Positions 17,223 to 27,316 are shown, counted from the stretch's first letter. The stretch: 64,000 nt of DNA from Brevundimonas vesicularis (GCF_027105095.1 NZ_CP114278.1:930001-994000); one strand, 5' to 3'. The notes: a model not told the origin generated them from the sequence alone. Made by a program: numbers and translations.

Positions 17223-17545
17223 ACCTCGCGCCGCTTGACTCCGCCGCCCTGCGACGCCATCTGGCGCAATCGGGTCATGATGCCTTAGTGCGCGAGGTCG
17301 AGAAGGCGGCGGCAAAGTCCGGCGCGCCATTCCTGGCCGCAAATGCGCCCCTCGCCGAGGCAAGGGTCCGATGGTCGCAGGCGTTCGACGCTTCGACGCG
17401 GGTCGCCGCGTTGGAGGACGCCTTGGCCCATGCACGTGATGTGCCTGGGCAGGATGAGGCGTTCCGCCGGCTGAAGGCCGAGCGGGATGCGCTTCGCCGT
17501 GCGATCAAAGCCGGGACGATTTGGGAAGACAGCGCGGGCACGTAA
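17219..17545 (+). pseudogene. Remnant of the original dnaG 3' end
   Basis: An open frame of 108 codons from a TTG at 17219. Its product aligns along its length with the last ~105 residues of the DnaG encoded just upstream: GHDALVREVEKAAA with GHEETLRRIDRTAA, AKSGAPFLAA with AIAHAPFLDS, and [20 protein letters not shown] with LKGQRDALDRFISSGEIWTD. Its GC content is native. It ends 74 bases before rpoD, where dnaG ends in related genomes. It is best read as the stump of the displaced gene; whether it is translated is unknown. Confidence 0.8.
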
Positions 17546-17619
17546 CCTTACGGCACGCCAAGCATTGTATTTTTCGCCGGGGCGGACTGATCACCCTCTC
17601 GGCTGGAGACAGACTGACT

Positions 17620-19566
<1,947 letters not shown>

Positions 19567-19573
19567 TACGATC

Positions 19574-19604
19574 AAGGGCGGCCCCGACGGGCCGCCCTTT
19601 TTTC
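19574..19604 (+). terminator. Intrinsic terminator of rpoD
   Basis: A perfect 11-base stem (AAGGGCGGCCC with GGGCCGCCCTT) around a 4-base loop is followed by a T-run. It starts 8 bases after the rpoD stop. Confidence 0.9.
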
Positions 19605-19616
19605 TTGGCAGGCGAC

Positions 19617-19793
19617 ATGGCCCGAAAGCACGTCAATCTCGGTAAGGCGCCGGCCAAGTCCGACCTGCCGCAAAAGCTCTGCGCCGCCTGCGGTCTGCCG
19701 TTCGCCTGGCGCAAGAAGTGGGCGCGGGACTGGGAGCAAGTGCGGTTCTGTTCGGATCGGTGCCGGGCCAAAAGCGCGTCCGAAGAGCGCTGA
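19617..19793 (+). CDS. DUF2256 small zinc-finger-like protein
   Basis: A 58-residue basic protein with [20 protein letters not shown] and VRFCSDRCR, the DUF2256 pattern. Four Cys in two CxxC-type pairs suggest a zinc knuckle. Function is unknown. It starts at ATG 19617, just past the rpoD terminator; an in-frame TTG at 19605 would lie in the T-run. Small DUF2256 genes are widespread beside unrelated genes, so context gives no job. Confidence 0.75.
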   Translation: MARKHVNLGKAPAKSDLPQKLCAACGLPFAWRKKWARDWEQVRFCSDRCRAKSASEER

Positions 19794-19852
19794 TAGATGG
19801 CTCTCCGCCTCGTGACCACGGCGGCGGCGGGAATCAGCTAAGCGTCGCGGCC

Positions 19853-20596
19853 ATGCTTCCCGTGTCGCGCGTCTCTCCCTTTCTCATCGGCCTCGGCGTC
19901 CTGCTGATCCTCAGCGGCTGCGTACGGCGGCCGCCTGAGCCATTGCGGCAGCCATCGCCCTATCCGTCGCGCACCGAGGCGCCGCTGGTCGGGGGGCTGG
20001 TGGACCGGATGATCGACGGGGGGACTCAGGCCCTGGTCGTGCGCGAAGGCGGCGATCTGGGCCGGTGCCTTGCCGAGCTGAACGCCGCCCGCGTGCGGTT
20101 CAGTCCCGTGCCGGATCGCCAGAACACCGCAACCTGCGGCCTGCATCAAGGCGGGGTGCTGGGCGCCGACCTGGGGACGGTAGCGCGCATGGCGCCGGGC
20201 GATGTGGAGATGACCTGCCAGACCGCGCTGGCGCTGAGCATCTGGCGTCGCCAGTCGCTGGAGCCGGCGGCGCGAGAGATCCTGGGCTCTGACGTCGTGC
20301 AGATCGACCACATGGGGGCCTATGCCTGTCGCAACGTGAACAACGGCGTGGGGTCGAATCGGATCAGCGCCCATTCCCAGGCGGCGGCGCTGGACTTCGC
20401 CGGGGTGCGGCTGAGGGACGGGCGGCGCATCACCGTGACCAGGGACTGGAACGGCGACACGCCCGAAGCACGCTTCCTGAAGCGTATCCGCGACGACGCC
20501 TGCCGCATCTTCGGCACGACGCTCAGCCCCGACTACAACGCCGTCCACTACGACCACCTGCACCTCGAGGCGACCGACACGCGCTTCTGTCGCTGA
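19853..20596 (+). CDS. Extensin-like C-terminal domain lipoprotein
   Basis: A 247-residue protein with a lipoprotein signal (lipobox LILSGC, Cys ~23) and an extensin-like C-terminal domain. The domain has CLAELNAARVRF, CGLHQGGVLG, ACRNVNNGVGSNRISAHSQA, ALDFAGVRLRDG and HYDHLHLEATDTRFC, with conserved Cys, His and Asp. The HS..A.DF and H.DH.H motifs resemble D,D-peptidase-like metal sites, so a cell-wall enzyme is plausible but unproven. ATG 19853 is the only start that gives a lipobox. Confidence 0.8.
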   Translation: MLPVSRVSPFLIGLGVLLILSGCVRRPPEPLRQPSPYPSRTEAPLVGGLVDRMIDGGTQALVVREGGDLGRCLAELNAARVRFSPVPDRQNTATCGLHQGGVLGADLGTVARMAPGDVEMTCQTALALSIWRRQSLEPAAREILGSDVVQIDHMGAYACRNVNNGVGSNRISAHSQAAALDFAGVRLRDGRRITVTRDWNGDTPEARFLKRIRDDACRIFGTTLSPDYNAVHYDHLHLEATDTRFCR

Positions 20597-20630
20597 GGCA
20601 ACGCTTTGGCGCGGGGCGGATTACGCCAAT

Positions 20631-23204
20631 ATGCGCGGTGAACTGAAGACCTATCAGGCCAAGCGGCGGTTCGGCGAAACGCCCGAGCCGAAGGGCGCCA
20701 AGGGCAAGCGCGCGAAGGGCGGCTTCCGCTATCTGATCCAGCGCCACGCGGCGACGCGGCTGCACTACGACTTCCGCATCGAGGCGGACGGGGTGCTGAA
20801 ATCCTGGGCCGTGACCAAGGCGCCGTCGCGCGACACAGCGGTGAAGCGGCTGGCGGTCGAGGTCGAGGATCATCCGCTGGATTACGGGTCGTTCGAGGGG
20901 ACGATTCCCGACGGCAACTACGGCGCCGGCACGGTGCAGATGTGGGATGTCGGCACCTGGGAGCCGCAGGAGCCGGACCTGGAGGCGGCCTGGGCCAAGG
21001 GTCAGATCAAGATGATCCTTCACGGCGAACGGCTGAAGGGCAAATGGGCTCTGATCCGGCTGAAGAGCGATCGGGGCAAACCCTCCAAACGCAGCAACTG
21101 GCTACTGCTGAAGGAGAAGGACGACTTCGCCGTCGCGGGGGAGGGCGATGCGCTCGCCGAAATCGACGCCTCGGTGACGACCGGGCGGTCGCTGGCCGAG
21201 ATCGCGGACGGGACCAAGGAATGGACGGCGTCCAAGCCGACGGGGCGTAAAGGTCCGGCCAAGCCCAAGCCCTCGAAAGCGGCGGCGAAGGCCAAGAAGC
21301 CGCCGGCCTTCGTGCCGATCCAGCTGTGCAAGGTGACCGACCATCCGCCGGGCGGGACGGGCTGGGCGCACGAGATCAAGTTCGACGGCTATCGCATCCA
21401 GATCGGCGTGGGCGGCGGTCGGGCGGTTTTGCGGACGCGCAAGGGTCTGGACTGGAGCGACAAGTTCTTGAATCTGGCGGCGGACGCGGCGACCTGGCCC
21501 GACGCGGTGATCGACGGCGAGCTGTGCGCGCTGGACGACGATCACATGCCGGACTTCGGGGCGTTGCAGGCCGCCATTTCGGACGAGAAGACGGAAGGCC
21601 TGGTCTATTTCGCCTTCGATCTATTGTTCGAGGGGGCGGAGGATCTGCGCAAGCTGCCGCTGTCGCATCGCAAGGCGCGGCTGCAGGCCTATGTGGACCG
21701 GATCGGCGCTTCAGAGTCGGGGGCGGCCGCAGGGCGGCTGCGCTACGTCGAACATTTCGCCTCGACCGGCCAGGCGGTGCTGGAGAGCGCCTGTCGCATG
21801 GATCTGGAAGGCGTAATCTCCAAGAAACTGGACGCCCCCTATCATGCTGGGCGGTCATCGACCTGGTTGAAGTCCAAGTGCCGGGGGCGCGACGAGGTGG
21901 TGATCGGCGGCTGGTCGTCCGAGGGCGGAACGCGGTTCCGCTCCTTGCTGGTCGGGGTCAGGGAAAAGGGCGGCCTTCGCTATCTGGGCCGGGTCGGGAC
22001 CGGCTATGGCGAGGCGGTGACGAAGCTGCTTGTTCCGGCGCTGAAGGGCGTGGCGACGCAGAAGTCTCCCTTCGCCGGGGCGGGCGCGCCTAAGGCGGCC
22101 AAGGACATCCATTGGATCAAGCCGGTGCTGGTCGCCGAGGTCGAGCACGGCGGTTATACCGAATCCGGCTCGCTGAGGCAGGCGGCCTTCAAGGGTTTGC
22201 GGGAAGACAAGACGGCCGCCGAGGTCACCGAGGCGCCGCAACCGCCCACGGACATGGGCGACGCGAAGAAAGCCACGACGACGGTGCGACCGGCTGGAAA
22301 GCCCGGCAAGGTGGTCGTGGCGGGGGTGACCATCTCCAGCCCCGACAAGGTGTTGTGGCCTGCCGTCGGCGACCGGCCGGCAATCACCAAGGCCGATCTG
22401 GCCCGATATTACGAGGCGGCCGCCGAGCGGATCCTGCCCCATGTGGCGGACCGGCCGACATCGATCATCCGGGCACCCGAGGGGATCGGCGGCGAGACCT
22501 TCTTCCAGCGGCACGCCATGGCGGGGTCGAACCCGCGGCTGAAGCTGATCGACGTCAAGGCCCGCACCCCTTACGTCGCCGCCGTCGATGTCGGCGGCAT
22601 GGTCGCCATCGCCCAGTCGGGCGGGCTGGAACTGCATCCATGGGGGTGTGCACCCGACCAGCCGGAAGTCCCCGATCAGATCACCTTCGACCTGGATCCG
22701 GACGAGGGGCTGAACTTCGCCGACGTCATCGCCGCGTCCAAGGTCGTGAAGGCGAAGATCGAGGCGCTGGGTCTGGCCGCCTTCGTCAAGACGACCGGGG
22801 GCAAGGGGCTGCACGTCGTCGTGCCGATCAAGACCGACGCCCGCTCGCGCGTGACCTGGGATCAGAACAAGGCCTTCGCCAAGGCAGTGGCCGAGGCCAT
22901 CCGCGCCGAGGCGCCGGACCGGTTCACCACGACCCTGGCCAAGAAGGCGCGGGGCGGAAAGATCTTCATCGACTATCTGCGCAACGGGCGAATGGCGACG
23001 GCGGTCGCGCCCTGGTCGCCGCGCGCCCGGCCGGGGGCGGGGATCGCCTTCCCGCTCTCGTGGGGGCAGGTGAAGGCCGGGCTGGATCCGGCCGCATTCA
23101 ACCTCTGGACCTATGCGGCCTTGCTGAAGAAGCCCGATCCCTGGGCCGAATTCCGCGCCTCAGCGGTCAGTTTGAAATCGGCGCTGAAAAAGATGGGCGT
23201 CTAG
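20631..23204 (+). CDS. ligD: Multifunctional DNA ligase D
   Basis: An 857-residue non-homologous end-joining protein in PE-LIG-POL order. The 3'-phosphoesterase domain lies at ~1-160 (HAATRLHYDFRIEADGVLKS, DYGSFEGTIPDGNYGAGTV). The ATP-dependent ligase is at ~240-540 with nucleotidyl-transfer Lys in HEIKFDGYRIQI. The primase/polymerase is at ~560-857 (DLDPDEGLNFADV, TTGGKGLHVVVPI). All three catalytic parts appear complete. It is convergent with ku, and the two stop codons overlap in one CTAG, so both repair genes end at the same point. Confidence 0.95.
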   Translation: MRGELKTYQAKRRFGETPEPKGAKGKRAKGGFRYLIQRHAATRLHYDFRIEADGVLKSWAVTKAPSRDTAVKRLAVEVEDHPLDYGSFEGTIPDGNYGAGTVQMWDVGTWEPQEPDLEAAWAKGQIKMILHGERLKGKWALIRLKSDRGKPSKRSNWLLLKEKDDFAVAGEGDALAEIDASVTTGRSLAEIADGTKEWTASKPTGRKGPAKPKPSKAAAKAKKPPAFVPIQLCKVTDHPPGGTGWAHEIKFDGYRIQIGVGGGRAVLRTRKGLDWSDKFLNLAADAATWPDAVIDGELCALDDDHMPDFGALQAAISDEKTEGLVYFAFDLLFEGAEDLRKLPLSHRKARLQAYVDRIGASESGAAAGRLRYVEHFASTGQAVLESACRMDLEGVISKKLDAPYHAGRSSTWLKSKCRGRDEVVIGGWSSEGGTRFRSLLVGVREKGGLRYLGRVGTGYGEAVTKLLVPALKGVATQKSPFAGAGAPKAAKDIHWIKPVLVAEVEHGGYTESGSLRQAAFKGLREDKTAAEVTEAPQPPTDMGDAKKATTTVRPAGKPGKVVVAGVTISSPDKVLWPAVGDRPAITKADLARYYEAAAERILPHVADRPTSIIRAPEGIGGETFFQRHAMAGSNPRLKLIDVKARTPYVAAVDVGGMVAIAQSGGLELHPWGCAPDQPEVPDQITFDLDPDEGLNFADVIAASKVVKAKIEALGLAAFVKTTGGKGLHVVVPIKTDARSRVTWDQNKAFAKAVAEAIRAEAPDRFTTTLAKKARGGKIFIDYLRNGRMATAVAPWSPRARPGAGIAFPLSWGQVKAGLDPAAFNLWTYAALLKKPDPWAEFRASAVSLKSALKKMGV

Positions 23205-24067
23205 GCCGCTGTCTTCTTCTTTGCCGCAGCCTTCTTGGGCGTCGCCTTCTTTGCCGGGGCCTTCTTTGCGGCTGGCTTCTTCGTCCCCGTCGCCGACCCT
23301 TTCAGGCTGTTCCGCAATGCGGCCATCAGGTCGATGACATTGGTGTCGTCGGGTTCGGCGACATCGACCACGCCCTTGCCGCCTTTGGACTTGGCCTTGA
23401 TCATCGCGCGCAGAGCGTCGTCGTAGCCGTCCTTGAAGTCCGTCGGGTCGAAGTCCGCCTCCTTCTGCCCGATGATGCGCGCGGCGATTTCGACCATGTC
23501 CGGATCGGCCTTTACCGTCGGAATGTCGTCGAAGTATTCGTCGGAATCGCGCACCTCGTCATGGGCGCGCAGGGTGTAGGCGATCAGCCCCTTGCCCCGG
23601 ACCTCCAGCGCCAGCTGACGCTCCTTGCCGCGCAGCACCAACTGGCCCAGCGCCACCTTGCCCTGTTTCTTCATGGCGTCGCGGATGACGGCGAAGGCTT
23701 CGACGCCCGCGCCTTTCTCGGGGACCACGAAGAAGGGATCGTCCCAATAGAGCCGGTCGATGTCGTCCTCATCGACGAACTTATCGATCGAAATGGTCTT
23801 GGTGCTTTCCAGCTTCACCTTGTCGAAGTCGGCGTCCTCGAACAGGACGTATTCGTCCTTGGACACCTCATAGCCGCGCACCAGATCGCTGCGCTCGACC
23901 GGCCCGGCGTCCGGATCGGTCGGCACCATGCGAATGCGATTGTTGGTGTCGGGATTGATCAGGTGAAACCGCACGTCGTTCGTGCTGGTCGTCGCCGTGT
24001 AGAGGGCCACCGGACAGGTGACCAGCGACAGCTTCAGATGTCCTTGCCAAGTGGGGCGGGCGGCCAT
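23201..24067 (-). CDS. ku: Ku, DNA-end-binding protein for NHEJ
   Basis: A 288-residue bacterial Ku homodimer subunit. The Ku core runs from WQGHLKLSLVTCPVALYTAT through HLINPDTNNRIRM and VRGYEVSKDEYVLFEDADFD to about residue 250. A Lys/Ala-rich tail, built of repeated AKKA-type units (~255-288), matches the basic C terminus known to help end binding and LigD recruitment. It is convergent with ligD. The upstream region contains no recognised regulator site. Confidence 0.95.
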   Translation of the reverse strand: MAARPTWQGHLKLSLVTCPVALYTATTSTNDVRFHLINPDTNNRIRMVPTDPDAGPVERSDLVRGYEVSKDEYVLFEDADFDKVKLESTKTISIDKFVDEDDIDRLYWDDPFFVVPEKGAGVEAFAVIRDAMKKQGKVALGQLVLRGKERQLALEVRGKGLIAYTLRAHDEVRDSDEYFDDIPTVKADPDMVEIAARIIGQKEADFDPTDFKDGYDDALRAMIKAKSKGGKGVVDVAEPDDTNVIDLMAALRNSLKGSATGTKKPAAKKAPAKKATPKKAAAKKKTAA

Positions 24068-24136
24068 GTCGGTTCTCCTCGATCCCTGACAATGCGTCAG
24101 GGCGATTTGCGTTCGAACAGGGCCGCCGCCTGGGCA

Positions 24137-24490
24137 TCAGGCCTTGCCTTCGAAGGCGACGCTGAAACCGCCCCACATCATGCGCTTGCCGTCGAAGGGC
24201 ATGTCCATGTTCGCAAAGTCGGGGTCGTCCTGCATCTTGCCGAAACAGGCGTCGGCTGTGGCGCGGTCGGGCCAGGTGACCCAGGAGAAGACGACGACCT
24301 CGCCCTCTTGCAGCTTCACCGCCATGGGAAAGCTGGTCAGCTTGCCGTCCGGCACGTCCTCGCCCCAGGTCTCGACCTGCGACAGGGCGCCGTATTTCTG
24401 AAACAGGGGCCAGGAGGCCTCGGCGGACTTGACGTAGCGCGCCTTGTCCTCGGTTTTCACGGGGGTCAGGAAGCCGGTCACATAGGTCAT
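24137..24490 (-). CDS. DUF1428 family protein (YbaA-like)
   Basis: A 117-residue protein of the DUF1428 family with MTYVTGFLTPVKTEDKARYV, ETWGEDVPDGKLTSFPMAV, EVVVFSWVTWPDRATAD and a C-terminal KRMMWGGF. It has a dimeric alpha-beta barrel fold by family. Function is unknown. It is the last gene of the VOC/SRPBCC operon, 22 bases after the preceding gene. Confidence 0.85.
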   Translation of the reverse strand: MTYVTGFLTPVKTEDKARYVKSAEASWPLFQKYGALSQVETWGEDVPDGKLTSFPMAVKLQEGEVVVFSWVTWPDRATADACFGKMQDDPDFANMDMPFDGKRMMWGGFSVAFEGKA

Positions 24491-24512
24491 CGGTCGTCTC
24501 CTCTTTCTGGAT

Positions 24513-24998
24513 TCAAACGTCGGCGACGGCGCGGTCCAGCGCCGCGATGTCGATCTTGATCATACCCATCATGGCCTGCATGGCGGCCTTGGCGCGCGCG
24601 GGGTTCGGATCGGTGGTCAGTTCCATCAGGCGACGGGGCGTGATCTGCCAGGACAGGCCCCAGCGGTCCTTCAACCAGCCGCAGGCGTTTTCGCTGCCGC
24701 CGTCGGCGAGCAGGGTGTCCCACAGCCGGTCCGTCTCGGTCTGATCCTCGGTCATCACCATGAAGGAGACGGCCTCGGTGAAGCGAAAGTTCGGTCCGCC
24801 GTTTAGCGCCAGATACTGACGACCCGCCAGCACGAACTGCACCGTCAGGACCGATCCTTCAGGACCGGACGGCGTATCGACCGGCGAGCGGTTGACGGCG
24901 GTGATGCGGCTGTCGGGCAGCAGGCTGACATAAAAGGCGGTCGCAGCCTCGGCGTCGCCGTCGAACCACAGGCAGGGGATGACCTTGTCGGCCATCAT
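24513..24998 (-). CDS. VOC family protein (PhnB/3-demethylubiquinone-like)
   Basis: A 161-residue vicinal-oxygen-chelate fold protein with KVIPCLWFDGDAEAATAFYV, YLALNGGPNFRFTEAVSFMV and CGWLKDRWGLSWQITPRRL. The pattern matches the PhnB-like subgroup, which often lacks a complete metal site. The start ATG 24998-24996 overlaps the upstream stop (ATGA), showing translational coupling. Substrate is unknown. Confidence 0.8.
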   Translation of the reverse strand: MMADKVIPCLWFDGDAEAATAFYVSLLPDSRITAVNRSPVDTPSGPEGSVLTVQFVLAGRQYLALNGGPNFRFTEAVSFMVMTEDQTETDRLWDTLLADGGSENACGWLKDRWGLSWQITPRRLMELTTDPNPARAKAAMQAMMGMIKIDIAALDRAVADV

Positions 24999-25444
24999 CC
25001 GCGCTCCTGCGGGAAGGTGTTGACCAGCCAATCCTTGCCAAACCGGTCGCGCGCCATGCCGAAGCCGGGGGACCAGGACGTGGCGGCGAAGGGCATCTGG
25101 ACCAGGCCGTCTTCGCTCAGCCGGTCGAAGATTTGGCGCGCCCGGTCGGCGGTATCGAAATGCAGGGCGATGGCGGTCTGGGTGGGCGGCGCGCGCCGGG
25201 TTTCGGTCCCCGAACCGCCCGCGTCGCCGCAGACGCCCGGCGGATTGTCGGATCCCATGATCGCCTGGTCTCCAACCTGCATCCACGCGTGGGCGATCTT
25301 GTCCTTCCAGTCGGGGCCGACCGGGGCGTCGGGCATGTCGGCGAACGTGATCAGGTTCAGTTGATCAGCGCCCAACACCTCGGCGTAAAAGCCGAAGGCT
25401 TCGCGCGCATTGTCTTCGAACGTCAGATTGGGGGTGATCTTCAT
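24995..25444 (-). CDS. VOC family protein (PhnB-like)
   Basis: A 149-residue VOC/PhnB-like protein with MKITPNLTFEDNAREAFGFY, GDQAIMGSDNPPG, TAIALHFDTADRARQIFDRL and GFGMARDRFGKDWLVN. It resembles the gene that follows and may be an old duplicate. Start and stop overlap the neighbouring genes (ATGA at both ends). A role in handling reactive metabolites is possible from context but not demonstrated. Confidence 0.8.
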   Translation of the reverse strand: MKITPNLTFEDNAREAFGFYAEVLGADQLNLITFADMPDAPVGPDWKDKIAHAWMQVGDQAIMGSDNPPGVCGDAGGSGTETRRAPPTQTAIALHFDTADRARQIFDRLSEDGLVQMPFAATSWSPGFGMARDRFGKDWLVNTFPQERG

Positions 25445-25917
25445 TGGGTTTCTCCTGTCGCCTGTTCTGTCTCTGCAAGAACGGCCAGCTGATCGGCGAC
25501 CGCGCCCCAGCCCTGTTCGAAGCCCATGGCCTTGTGGGTTTCGGCAGCTTTTTCGTCCCAGTGCCGGGCCGTGGCGGTGTAGCGGGTTGCGCCGGCCTCG
25601 GGCTCGAAGGTGTCGATGCGCACGAAATTCATGTCGCCGGCCTGCGGAACCCAGCCCTCGGTGAAGGCCCCGGTCGAGACCAGTCTGCGGCCCGGAACCA
25701 CCTCCAGAAACACGCCGGAATAGGGATGCCGCTCGTCCTCGGGCGAGGCCATTTCCACATTGGCCCGCCCGCCGACGCGCAGGTCCCAATCCACGACCGG
25801 CGTGGTCCAGGGGCGAGGACAGAACCACTCGCCGGTGCGCTCGGTATAGATCTTCCACACCGTTTCCGGCGAGGCCTTGATCAGACGGCTGATGCTCAGT
25901 TCGCGACTGTCAGCCAT
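25441..25917 (-). CDS. SRPBCC (START-like, AHSA1-type) family protein
   Basis: A 158-residue protein of the SRPBCC/AHSA1 group: ELSISRLIKASPETVWKIYT, WDLRVGGRANVEM, SGVFLEVVPGRRLVSTGAFT and the C-terminal helix around KAMGFEQGWGAVADQLAVLA. These proteins bind hydrophobic ligands in a helix-grip fold. The ATG at 25917 is preferred over an in-frame GTG one codon upstream. It overlaps both neighbours, so it is part of the coupled operon. Confidence 0.8.
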   Translation of the reverse strand: MADSRELSISRLIKASPETVWKIYTERTGEWFCPRPWTTPVVDWDLRVGGRANVEMASPEDERHPYSGVFLEVVPGRRLVSTGAFTEGWVPQAGDMNFVRIDTFEPEAGATRYTATARHWDEKAAETHKAMGFEQGWGAVADQLAVLAETEQATGETQ

Positions 25918-26360
25918 CACGACACCATGGCGTTGGCGGCGAAGGCTTCGGGACCGGCGGCGACGGCGGCCGGGTCCATCCACATCGGCTCCCATATATG
26001 GCCGTCCGGGTCGGCATAGCCGCGACAATACATGAAGCCGTGATCCTGAATTGGATTGGGGTCCATCATACCGCCCGCCCCACCCGCGCGTTCGACCACT
26101 GAATCCACAGCCTCCCGGCTGTCGAACGAAATGCACAGCGACATCTGCGCCGAGGCATGGGCGTCGGGGATCGCGCGGTCGGTGAAGGTGCGCCACTTGT
26201 CGTGGGTCAGCAGCATGACGTGGATCACGTCCGACACCACCATACAGGCGGCTGTGTCGTCGCTGAACATCGGGTTCCTGGTCGCGCCGACCGCTTCGTA
26301 GAAGGCGATTGATCGAGGCAGGTCGGTGACCGGCAGGTTGATGAAAATCAGCTGAGCCAC
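25917..26360 (-). CDS. VOC/glyoxalase family protein
   Basis: A 147-residue VOC protein: QLIFINLPVTDLPRSIAFYE, VSDVIHVMLLTHDKWRTFTD, SLCISFDSREAVDSVVERA and GYADPDGHIWEPMWMD, the last being the typical metal-side glutamate strand. The GTG at 26360 follows AAGGAGAGGAAACGCC, a strong ribosome site. It is the first gene of the five-gene operon that runs away from the HxlR-type regulator. Confidence 0.8.
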   Translation of the reverse strand: MAQLIFINLPVTDLPRSIAFYEAVGATRNPMFSDDTAACMVVSDVIHVMLLTHDKWRTFTDRAIPDAHASAQMSLCISFDSREAVDSVVERAGGAGGMMDPNPIQDHGFMYCRGYADPDGHIWEPMWMDPAAVAAGPEAFAANAMVS

Positions 26361-26408
26361 GGCGTTTCCTCTCCTTGTTATTTGCGAAACCTGACTCCGA
26401 TGATTACG

Positions 26409-26420
26409 ATAGTCAACTAT
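26409..26420. promoter_or_regulatory. Small palindrome at the HxlR-type regulator start
   Basis: ATAGT-CA-ACTAT overlaps the regulator ATG (26419) and lies in the 58-base divergent region with the VOC operon. It could be the regulator's own operator. The repeat is short and the prediction is weak. Confidence 0.3.
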
Positions 26421-27102
26421 GAAGTTAGAAAAGATAACCGATAAGGCGGGCCGAAAATACCATGATGCTTGCGGCGCCGCGCACGGACTGGACCTGATCG
26501 GCGAGCGCTGGGCCCTGCTGGTGATCCGCGAACTGATGATGGGCCCGCGTCGGTTCGGTGATATGAGAAAGGATCTGCACGGCATTTCCGCCAACGTGCT
26601 GACTCAGCGGCTGGAGGGGCTGGAGGCTTCGGGCATCGTCACCCGCCGCAAGCTGCCGCCGCCCGCCTCGGTCCAGGTCTATGAGCTGACGCCGTGGGGA
26701 TACGAGATCAAGCCGGTCTTCATGCTGTTGGGCGGTTGGGCCGCGCGCTCGCCCCGCCATGACCCGACCCTGCCGCTCAGCGCCGTGTCCATCATGATGT
26801 CGTTCGAGACCATGTTCGATGCGGCCCGGGCAGGGGACGCGGCGATGACCGTCGGCTTCGTCTTCGGCGACGAACCTTTTGTCGTTCAGATCGAGAAGGG
26901 GACGATCACGACCCGTCGCGGCGCCACGGACGCCGCCGACGTCGTCCTGACGACCCAACCGCCACTGGTCGCGGCCTGCGTTTATGGCAAGGTCCCGCCT
27001 GCCGCCTTCGAGGCTGACGGCCTGATGACCCTGACCGGCGACCGGGCTGTGTTTGACCGCTTCGTCGCCTTCTTCAACCTGCCGGAGAAGGCGCCGGTCT
27101 GA
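26419..27102 (+). CDS. HxlR-family regulator with C-terminal SCP2-like domain
   Basis: A 227-residue protein. The winged helix-turn-helix HxlR domain is at ~12-105 (CGAAHGLDLIGERWALLVIR, MGPRRFGDMRKDLHGISANV, LEGLEASGIVTRR). The C-terminal ~120-225 resembles an SCP2/sterol-carrier fold (ADVVLTTQPPLVAACVYGK). Cys18, just before the recognition helices, sits where HxlR proteins such as HypR/YodB use a thiol to sense electrophiles. It is divergent from the VOC/SRPBCC operon and probably controls it. Confidence 0.8.
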   Translation: MKLEKITDKAGRKYHDACGAAHGLDLIGERWALLVIRELMMGPRRFGDMRKDLHGISANVLTQRLEGLEASGIVTRRKLPPPASVQVYELTPWGYEIKPVFMLLGGWAARSPRHDPTLPLSAVSIMMSFETMFDAARAGDAAMTVGFVFGDEPFVVQIEKGTITTRRGATDAADVVLTTQPPLVAACVYGKVPPAAFEADGLMTLTGDRAVFDRFVAFFNLPEKAPV

Positions 27103-27106
27103 GGCT

Positions 27107-27316
27107 TCAAGCCAGCATGTCGAGCAGCGTGCCGGTCATGTCGTCGGCGGTGCGCAGAACGGCGGCGTTGGCGCTGAGGGCGGTCTTGGCCTGGATCCGC
27201 TCCACAGTTTCCTCAGCGAGATTGTCCAGCGGCGCGGTTGCGGTGCGACGCGCGCTGTTGTCGAACCGGTTCTGCGCGGTCGTCATTCCGGCGGCGGCGA
27301 TAGAAAGCGCTTGCAT
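27107..27316 (-). CDS. Mini flagellar rod/hook-like protein (terminal D0 segments only)
   Basis: A 69-residue protein that joins an N-terminal rod/hook signature (MQALSIAAAGMTTAQNRFD) to a C-terminal one (NLAEETVERIQAKTALSANA, then RTADDMTGTLLDM). In FlgC, FlgF, FlgG and FlgE these two ends form the D0 coiled-coil and are separated by large central domains, which are absent here. It could be a small axial component or a decayed duplicate; the intact frame and coherent ends favour a working gene. No other flagellar gene is in the window. Confidence 0.6.
   Translation of the reverse strand: MQALSIAAAGMTTAQNRFDNSARRTATAPLDNLAEETVERIQAKTALSANAAVLRTADDMTGTLLDMLA

Noticed and set aside
22112..24559. 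An 815-codon plus-strand frame spanning ligD, ku and beyond
   Set aside because: It runs in the wrong frame of ligD and antisense of ku, both clearly recognised; no family similarity.
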